Below, piece by piece: positions 1 to 4,330 of a DNA stretch of 5,932 nucleotides. The stretch comes from Actinomycetales bacterium (GTDB lineage Bacteria; Actinomycetota; Actinomycetes; Actinomycetales; BWSM-131). Below the pieces are notes generated by a model, which saw nothing but the letters and a program-made list of their open reading frames with translations, was not told where the DNA came from and ran no database searches. The stretch is from the NCBI GenBank assembly GCA_030149025.1, contig JASBSH010000408.1:1-5932 (forward strand), in the 5' to 3' direction. The position numbers and the translations under genes were made by a program. Every line of letters begins with the position of its first letter. Position 1 is the first letter of the stretch.

Positions 1-363
1 CGGCGCTACGCGCTCACCCGTACCGTGCCCGCCCTGCGTGACCGTGAGCGAGCGGGCGTCCTGCAGTACGAGCGGCTCTTCACGGAATTCATCCACCGCT
101 GGTCGGGCGGGGCGCCAGAGGCCGCCCTACGCGCCGAGCTCATGGCGAACGCGGTCATCACGGCTCACAACCACGTGCTCCGCCGATGGCTGCGGCGGGA
201 GACCGACGACCCCGAGGGTGAGTTCGACAGGGGGATGAGGACCGTGATGGATCTGTTCCGGCCAAAGCCCCGCGCGCGCGTCGGTGAGACGGCCGTGATC
301 CTCCTGCGCACCGACCGGGACCTTGACGAGGTGAGACCTCACATCGAGCGGCTGCTTCGCTGA
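1..363 (+). CDS. TetR-family transcriptional regulator, C-terminal part (5' end outside window)
   Basis: The reading frame is open from base 1 and ends at TGA 361-363, giving 120 visible residues. The stretch beginning RRYALTRTVPALRDRERAG and continuing through YERLFTEFIHRW is typical of the helical ligand-binding domain of TetR regulators, in particular those with a C-terminal domain like that of the mycofactocin-type regulators. The DNA-binding helix-turn-helix would lie upstream of the window, so its operator and ligand cannot be inferred. A GTG at 25 could serve as a start but would leave no DNA-binding domain, so I treat the gene as continuing leftward. The last 30 or so residues (from about VGETAVILL to the end) form an extra tail after the usual final helix. 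It converges on the minus-strand protease unit, so its regulatory target is more likely to its left. The family call rests on the C-terminal pattern only. Confidence 0.72.
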   Translation, partial: RRYALTRTVPALRDRERAGVLQYERLFTEFIHRWSGGAPEAALRAELMANAVITAHNHVLRRWLRRETDDPEGEFDRGMRTVMDLFRPKPRARVGETAVILLRTDRDLDEVRPHIERLLR

Positions 364-496
364 TCGGCCGCTCCACCATCCGCGCCGGCTCCGCATCCAT
401 CGACATTCGCCCGGAGCTTCAGCCAGTCGATCTCGACGTCCTGCCGGAGGAGTGCAGCCGTGACGACGCCAGGCCAAAGGAGAGGACCACGAGGCG

Positions 497-751
497 TCAC
501 TCGGTCTGCCGCTGAGCGGTGACGTCACCCACGACGCGTACCTCGATGGGGACGCCGTCCACCTCCCCGGGCACCTCGTCACACGGCTCGGCGACGTTCA
601 CGCGTACCGCCCACCCTCCGGGGACGGGTGCCACCCCGGCCCCGCGCCACCAGGCGGTTTGCTGGAAGCGCGCGAGGATGACGTTCTTGGCATGGTGGGC
701 CCGCTCGAGGTCGGTGCCGTGCCCGCTCGTCACGCATCCATCGTGGCCCAT
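497..751 (-). CDS. Small protein resembling the N-terminal domain of the adjacent serine protease
   Basis: This is an 84-residue product from ATG 751-749 to TGA 499-497, beginning 14 bases after the protease stop and so probably cotranscribed with it. It has a charged, alanine-rich helix (about residues 14-30, LERAHHAKNVILARF), then beta-like segments: GVAPVPGGWAVRVNV (39-53) and EVDGVPIEVRVVGDV (63-77). The neighbouring protease has GVAPTPGGGYRLAVRL at residues 39-54 and EIDVRVVGPI at 75-84, so the small protein looks like a free-standing copy of that domain. Pairs of the form 'EVDGVPVxVxxVG' are common in the N-terminal parts of bacterial trypsin-like proteases. No signal peptide, membrane segment or catalytic residue is visible. 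Function is unknown; an intramolecular-chaperone, inhibitor or partner role for the protease is inference. The ribosome binding site before ATG is weak; a GTG at codon 7 is an alternative start. Confidence 0.6.
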   Translation of the reverse strand: MGHDGCVTSGHGTDLERAHHAKNVILARFQQTAWWRGAGVAPVPGGWAVRVNVAEPCDEVPGEVDGVPIEVRVVGDVTAQRQTE

Positions 752-765
752 GGCCCGCCGGTGTG

Positions 766-1743
766 TCAGGTCGTCACGAGGTCGGCGCCCAGCAAGCGCA
801 GCACGGTCGCGAGCGGGTTGGCGTACGTCAGGCCGGCACCGTTGCTGCCGCCGGTCGTCGACCCCGCGAACAACAGGGCCACCGCCACCCGCTGCTCACT
901 GGTGCGGATCACCGAGCCGCTGTCCCCGCCGGCGCTGAACGCCCCGCCGTCGCCCTCGATCTCCAGCTGGTCGTCGAAGGTCAGCACACCCCTGTCGTAC
1001 CCGACCGGGACGGCGTCGACCTCGAAGGCCGTCACGCGGCCGGTGGTGACCCCCGTCGTGCGCCCGATCTTCTGCACACCGCCGAGCACCTCGGTCGGGT
1101 CGGCCCCCGCCCACACGCCGCTCAGCGGACCGTCCCCGGCGCCCGGGTCGGTGCCCACCCCCGGGTCAAGGACGGCAACTGCTGCGTCGACGAGATTGGG
1201 CCGGTCGTCGGCCAAAGGCACGTCCGCCAGCAGGGCTCCCACCCGGTCCTACCGGTCGCCACCGTCGGCCGGACCTGGCTGGTAGATGGCGTCGCCGGCG
1301 CTGGCGGCGCCGGAGAGGGCGAGCACGTGGCTGTTCGAAAGCACGAGCGGCCCGGGCGCATCGGCCCGGACGACGAACGCGCCCAGCGTGCCGGCCGTCA
1401 CCCGGTAATGCGCGATCGACAGACCGCGGTACAAGGGCCGCACCCGGCGTTGCAACTGACCGGGGGACGGCGTCTGGACCGCGAGCGGCGAGATCGGGCC
1501 GACCACGCGGACGTCGATCTCGTCCCGCGCCCGCTCGGTCAGTGCCGCCACCCACGGCCGCAGGGCCGCGTCGTCCGTGGTCAGGCGTACCGCCAACCGG
1601 TAGCCGCCGCCCGGGGTGGGCGCCACCCCCAACAGACCATGCGCCGGTACGGGGCGGTCGACGTCCAGCGGCACCGTCGCCGGGGGCGCCACCTGCCCGG
1701 TGAGGATCTCCTGCTTGAGCTCGCGAACGGACTCCAGATGCAC
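766..1743 (-). pseudogene. Trypsin-like serine protease interrupted by an in-frame TAG (at 1251-1249)
   Basis: One continuous frame of 326 codons from GTG 1743-1741 to TGA 768-766 contains a single internal TAG at codon 165. Before the stop lie an N-terminal alpha/beta domain (to about residue 90) and the catalytic histidine in LSNSHVLA (H139). After it lie the likely catalytic aspartate in VDAAVA (D186), the conserved KIGRTTGVTTGRV segment (225-237) and the nucleophile in GGDSGSV (S275), ending in a helix PLATVLRLLGADLV. The order and spacing match full-length bacterial trypsin-like (chymotrypsin-fold) proteases, so the two halves are one gene. No signal peptide is visible, suggesting a cytoplasmic protein. 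A product ending at the stop would carry His but neither Asp nor Ser. The downstream half has a GTG at 1242 but no ribosome binding site worth noting. A point mutation, a sequencing error and stop-codon readthrough are all possible; the frame is otherwise undamaged, so any loss would be recent. Confidence 0.8.
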
Positions 1744-1750
1744 GTCACCA

Positions 1751-1756
1751 CCTCCT
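1751..1756 (-). promoter_or_regulatory. Ribosome binding site that fixes the protease start
   Basis: On the minus strand AGGAGG lies 7 bases before GTG 1743-1741, a near-perfect Shine-Dalgarno match. This argues against the longer open frame starting at 1845, whose extra residues are arginine- and proline-rich and look non-coding. The translated protein should therefore begin (M/V)HLESVRELKQEIL. Confidence 0.75.
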
Positions 1757-1804
1757 CGCGCCCACCGTAGGGGCGACCACGGACAGCGCCGCGACGTCCG
1801 GTCT

Positions 1805-1827
1805 GGCCGCTGCCCCCCAGGCCGCTG
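1805..1827. repeat. Short direct repeat in the gap between the crotonase and protease genes
   Basis: The octamer GGCCGCTG occurs at 1805-1812 and again at 1820-1827, separated by CCCCCCA, in the 116-base gap upstream of the protease. It may be an incidental GC-rich repeat or part of the protease promoter region. No convincing -10 or -35 pair or terminator hairpin was found in this gap. Confidence 0.3.
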
Positions 1828-1859
1828 CACGTTGCGGGGGCTCATGCGGGCGCGGGACC

Positions 1860-2636
1860 CTATGCCCCCCTTGTTTCAGAACGGCCGACGAAGGATGCGA
1901 TCCGGTTCCCCGCTTCTTCCGTCGCACTGGCGCGTGCGATCGTTCGCGCCTCGTCGGCCCCGCTGTCCTCTCGTGAGGTGTGCCAGGAGCTTCGAAGCAG
2001 CCGCTTGGCCTGCGCCATCGCGAAGGGCGGCGACTCGGCGAGGCGCTGCGCGATCTCTTGAGCCTTGTCGAGCACCTGGACGTCGTCCGCGACGATGGTG
2101 ACCATGCCCCACTCGTAAGCCTCGTCGGCGGACAGCGTGCGGTCGGTCAGCGCCAGCTCCAGTGCGCGCTGTTGCCCTACCGCCCGGGGAAGCAGGTAGG
2201 AGACCCCACAGTCAGGAGTCAGCCCCACACCCGCGTACGCCATGACGAACTTGGTCGAGCGGGCTGCGACGACCAGGTCGCAGCTGAGCATGAGACCCAG
2301 CCCCGCTCCGGCGACGGCACCGTGGACGGCGGCCACGACTGGCTTCTCGAGAGCTGAGAGCTCCTGCAGTGCCCGGTCGAGGTCACCGGCCAACTGCTTG
2401 AGGTAGGCCGAGCGATCCTCGGCGTTCACCATGGAGGTGACGTCCCCACCGGCGCAGAAGCGCTTGCCCTCACCTCGAACCACAACCGCTCGGATCTCGG
2501 CGTCGGAGGCCTCTGCGACTGCCTCCGCGAACAGGCTCGCAGCGGCCAGGTCGATCGAGTTCGACAGGTCCGGTCGATCCAGGACCATGTGACCGACCGG
2601 ACCATGCCTTTCGAAGCGGACGCCCGGACCGGTCAC
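1860..2636 (-). CDS. Crotonase-family enoyl-CoA isomerase, PaaG-like
   Basis: The product is about 258 residues, the usual crotonase length, ending at TAG 1862-1860. The acyl-CoA-binding oxyanion-hole segments are present: KRFCAGGDV (FCAGGD 60-65) and HGAVAGAGLGL (106-115), followed by SCDLVVAA. The two glutamates that hydrate the double bond in classical enoyl-CoA hydratases are replaced: the first position is G114 and the second Y134. The following segment, FVMAYAGVGLTPDCG then SYLLPR, closely resembles the PaaG group (FVMAF...GLIPDCGGTWLLPR in E. coli PaaG, from memory), whose acid residue is an aspartate; D142 is the best candidate here. An isomerase (double-bond shift or epoxide-to-oxepin type) is therefore more likely than a hydratase. 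The start is uncertain: GTG 2636 has GGGG 6 bases upstream; TTG 2666 would add 10 residues and has no ribosome binding site; an in-frame TGA at 2675-2673 limits the frame. It diverges from the SDR gene. Confidence 0.85.
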   Translation of the reverse strand: MTGPGVRFERHGPVGHMVLDRPDLSNSIDLAAASLFAEAVAEASDAEIRAVVVRGEGKRFCAGGDVTSMVNAEDRSAYLKQLAGDLDRALQELSALEKPVVAAVHGAVAGAGLGLMLSCDLVVAARSTKFVMAYAGVGLTPDCGVSYLLPRAVGQQRALELALTDRTLSADEAYEWGMVTIVADDVQVLDKAQEIAQRLAESPPFAMAQAKRLLRSSWHTSREDSGADEARTIARASATEEAGNRIASFVGRSETRGA

Positions 2637-2696
2637 GACGCACCCCGGACCCGAACTGTGGGACAACCCGGTTCAAGGGCAAGACGTGCTTCGCGG

Positions 2697-2706
2697 TGCA
2701 CGTGCA
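2697..2706. promoter_or_regulatory. Perfect 10-bp palindrome TGCACGTGCA in the crotonase-SDR divergent region
   Basis: TGCACGTGCA reads the same on both strands and lies about 60 bases upstream of the crotonase GTG. Symmetry does not extend beyond ten bases. It could be half of a regulator site or chance; ten-base perfect palindromes do arise by chance in several kilobases. Confidence 0.3.
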
Positions 2707-2725
2707 GAGACATATTCGCTCCCAA

Positions 2726-2743
2726 CGGTTCTGGCCTGGACCG
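2726..2743. promoter_or_regulatory. Candidate operator: 18-bp imperfect palindrome between the crotonase and SDR genes
   Basis: CGGTTCTGGCCTGGACCG is symmetric at 7 of 9 base pairs (mismatches at the fifth and seventh pairs). It sits near the middle of the 251-base gap between the two divergent starts, where one dimeric regulator could act on both. Size and position suit a TetR- or MarR-type dimer. No matching copy was noticed elsewhere in the window. The wider gap holds a weak TAACAT (2787-2792, + strand) that could be a -10 for the SDR gene, without a well-spaced -35. Confidence 0.35.
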
Positions 2744-2874
2744 ACATGTACACGCAGGCGTTGGACGGCAAGATACTTGGTCGTCCTAACATTGCGACGT
2801 TGAGGTAACAGGCCTCAGGCGGTCTTCCCTGCCAGTGGGTCGCCCAGGAGGCGGGATCCGGTCGAGTCAGATCT

Positions 2875-2878
2875 TGGA
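2875..2878 (+). promoter_or_regulatory. Ribosome binding site that decides the SDR start
   Basis: GGAG at 2875-2878 lies 9 bases before ATG 2888. It directly abuts the in-frame GTG at 2879, leaving no spacer for that start. ATG 2888 is therefore preferred over the GTG three codons earlier. Confidence 0.6.
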
Positions 2879-2887
2879 GTGATCACA

Positions 2888-3643
2888 ATGCGCGTTTTCG
2901 ATACCGCGGCGATCGTCACCGGCGGAGCCTCCGGGCTCGGAGCCGCCACAGCGCTCGCACTCTCGAAGGCAGGTGCGCAGGTGTACGTCCTGGACCTGCC
3001 ATCAGCCATCAGTGATGTGTCGGCCGTTGACGGCGTCACCTACGTACCGACCGACGTCACGGACGGCTCGCAGGTGCGCGAGGCTGTGCAACGGGCCAGC
3101 AGCGAGGCGCCGCTTCGCTCAGTGATCAACTGTGCCGGCATCGGCCCGTCCATGCGGATCCTCGGGAAGAAGGGAGGGCATGATCTCGACTTCTTCGCCC
3201 GCGTGGTCAACGTGAACCTGTGCGGGACGTTCAACGTCATGGCGGCTGCCGCCGAGGTGATCGCGCAAACTGATCCCCTGGAGGACGGTCAGCGGGGAGT
3301 AATGGTCAACACCGCTTCGATCGCCGCTTTCGAGGGTCAGGTCGGACAGGCAGCCTATGCGGCGTCGAAGGGCGGAGTGGTCGCCTTGACGCTTCCGGCT
3401 GCCCGTGATCTGGCGCAGTACGGCATCCGCGTCTGCACCATCGCTCCGGGCATTCTCGAGACCCCGATGCTCGCGACTGTCAGTGAGGAGTTCCGCGCCG
3501 GCCTGGCGGCCGGCGTCCCCTTCCCTCAGCGGCTGGGACGCCCTGACGAATACGCGCAGCTGGCCCTGGCGATCATCGAGAACGACTACCTGAACGGTGA
3601 AGTCGTCCGTCTCGACGGCTCGTTGCGGATGGCGCCCCGCTGA
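2888..3643 (+). CDS. SDR dehydrogenase, type-2 3-hydroxyacyl-CoA dehydrogenase (HSD10-like)
   Basis: The product is 251 residues, a classical short-chain dehydrogenase/reductase. The Rossmann motif TGGASGLG is at 11-18, and D36 at the end of the second strand (VYVLD) indicates NAD(H) rather than NADP(H). NCAG is at 81-84, a structural asparagine near 110 (VNVNLCGTF), catalytic Ser at 134 (NTASIAAF), Tyr147 and Lys151 in YAASK, and the PG turn at 177-178. The segments FEGQVGQAAYAASKGG, IAPGILETPML, VPFPQRLG and AIIENDYLNGEVVRLDG follow human HSD17B10 and its bacterial counterparts almost block by block, so oxidation of (S)-3-hydroxyacyl-CoA to 3-ketoacyl-CoA is the best-supported role. Related bacterial enzymes also act on steroid or branched-chain intermediates, so exact chain length is open. 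It is divergent from the crotonase and ends at a hairpin shared with the convergent MarR gene. Confidence 0.9.
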   Translation: MRVFDTAAIVTGGASGLGAATALALSKAGAQVYVLDLPSAISDVSAVDGVTYVPTDVTDGSQVREAVQRASSEAPLRSVINCAGIGPSMRILGKKGGHDLDFFARVVNVNLCGTFNVMAAAAEVIAQTDPLEDGQRGVMVNTASIAAFEGQVGQAAYAASKGGVVALTLPAARDLAQYGIRVCTIAPGILETPMLATVSEEFRAGLAAGVPFPQRLGRPDEYAQLALAIIENDYLNGEVVRLDGSLRMAPR

Positions 3644-3650
3644 CGACGCC

Positions 3651-3678
3651 GAGGCCGCGGGCGCACGCCCGTGGCCTC
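3651..3678. terminator. Bidirectional hairpin terminator between convergent SDR and MarR genes
   Basis: The arms GAGGCCGCGGGC (3651-3662) and GCCCGTGGCCTC (3667-3678) pair over 12 bp with one G-T wobble, enclosing a 4-base loop. It starts 7 bases after the SDR stop, and its distal arm overlaps the first two + strand bases of the MarR stop codon (3677-3679). There is no U tract on either side, as is common for actinobacterial hairpin terminators. The position at a convergent junction supports termination in both directions. Confidence 0.7.
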
Positions 3679-4210
3679 AGGCCGGCCTGGAGACGTCCTC
3701 GTCCGGGTGCGGGAAGTCGCCCGCCGACGCACGCAGGTCCCGTAGCAGGTCGTACAGCTGCCGCTGGGCGTGCTCGGGAACGCCCGTGATCCCGAAGTCG
3801 GCCTCGGTCAGCGCCCGAGTCGCGCGCTTGGTCAACCGCTTCCCGGACGGCGTCAGCTCGGCCAGGGTGCGTCGGCGATCCGACGCGTCCGGTACCCGGC
3901 GGACCAACCCCTGGCGCTCCAGCCGGTCGATCGCGTTCGTCACCGACGTCGGGTGCACCATGAGCCGCTCGCCGATCTTGCTGAGCGGCAGGGACCCGTT
4001 GCGGCTGAACGTCAGCAGCACGAGCACCTCGTACCGGGCGAAGGTGATGTCGAACGGCTTGAGGATCGCGTCCAGCTCGGCGAGCAGCAGCTGCTGCACC
4101 CGCATGACCGAAGTGACGACCTTCATCGAGAGCGGGTCCCCGAAGTGGGTGGACCACAGCTCGCCGGCCCGGTCGATCGGGTCGAATGCAAGCCTGGACG
4201 ACCTCCCCAT
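3677..4210 (-). CDS. MarR-family transcriptional regulator
   Basis: The product is 177 residues, slightly longer than the usual 140-160 for MarR proteins because of an N-terminal arm of about 30 residues. A winged helix-turn-helix spans about 56-118: ARYEVLVLLTF, then SKIGERLMVHPTSVTNAIDRLERQG containing the recognition helix (about 86-98), then the wing with PDASDRRRTLAELTPSG, whose D-x-x-D-R-R pattern is a MarR hallmark. Helices at both ends would form the dimer interface and ligand pocket. It is transcribed divergently from icmF across 120 bases containing a strong palindrome, the usual arrangement for a MarR protein controlling itself and its neighbour. A plausible ligand is an acyl-CoA thioester or free acid of the IcmF pathway, but this is inference. 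No ribosome binding site precedes ATG 4210; the transcript may be leaderless. Confidence 0.93.
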   Translation of the reverse strand: MGRSSRLAFDPIDRAGELWSTHFGDPLSMKVVTSVMRVQQLLLAELDAILKPFDITFARYEVLVLLTFSRNGSLPLSKIGERLMVHPTSVTNAIDRLERQGLVRRVPDASDRRRTLAELTPSGKRLTKRATRALTEADFGITGVPEHAQRQLYDLLRDLRASAGDFPHPDEDVSRPA

Positions 4211-4217
4211 GGCCGCG

Positions 4218-4245
4218 AGGCTAGCAGCGGAACGACTCAGGTCCG
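4218..4245 (-). promoter_or_regulatory. Candidate promoter for a leaderless marR transcript
   Basis: On the minus strand TAGCCT (4223-4218) fits the actinobacterial -10 pattern TANNNT and ends 7 bases before ATG 4210, placing the expected transcription start at the A of the start codon. A poor -35 (CGGACC, 4245-4240; three matches to TTGACA) lies 16 bases further upstream. The lack of a Shine-Dalgarno sequence agrees with leaderless initiation. Confidence 0.45.
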
Positions 4246-4283
4246 TGCGACGACAGGTGGCAGCCGGGTCCCCGAGAGTGATT

Positions 4284-4301
4284 TACTAGGACTTCCGAGT
4301 A
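4284..4301. promoter_or_regulatory. Candidate MarR operator: 18-bp palindrome between marR and icmF
   Basis: TACTAGGACTTCCGAGTA is symmetric at 7 of 9 base pairs, with half-site TACTxGGA. It lies 29 bases before the icmF start and 73 before the marR start. Its AT-rich edges (TTTACT and AGTATTTG) are the only AT-rich bases in the gap, so it probably overlaps the icmF promoter; a bound dimer would block it. Just downstream, GAAGTAGTCCGGA repeats related elements in altered spacing. Length and placement are typical for MarR dimers. Confidence 0.55.
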
Positions 4302-4320
4302 TTTGAAGTAGTCCGGAATC

Positions 4321-4325
4321 GGGAG
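4321..4325 (+). promoter_or_regulatory. icmF ribosome binding site
   Basis: GGGAG lies 5 bases before ATG 4331, a short but acceptable spacing. It supports the start MPAPKRADLY, which leads directly into the B12-binding domain. Confidence 0.6.
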
Positions 4326-4330
4326 CTGCC

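Noticed and set aside
388..417. GCTCCG/CGGAGC inverted repeat after the TetR stop
   Set aside because: Only six base pairs with an 18-base loop; such pairs are frequent by chance in GC-rich DNA.
460..500. Possible hairpin between GTGACGACGCC (460-470) and GGCGTCAC (493-500) at the end of the small minus-strand gene
   Set aside because: It needs a 3-base bulge and a loop of more than 20 bases, with no U tract; too weak to call a terminator.
766..1242. Downstream protease half as an independent gene starting at GTG 1242
   Set aside because: It lacks the catalytic His and has no ribosome binding site; its motifs continue directly from the upstream half in the same frame.
763..1770. Long open frame on the + strand opposite the protease
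   Set aside because: Its translation is rich in Arg, His and Gly without recognisable motifs, and it lies antisense to a protease frame with clear catalytic motifs. It is a by-product of high GC content.
1744..1845. N-terminal extension of the protease to a start at 1845
   Set aside because: The extension is Arg/Pro-rich and low in coding character, and a strong ribosome binding site at 1756-1751 points to GTG 1743.
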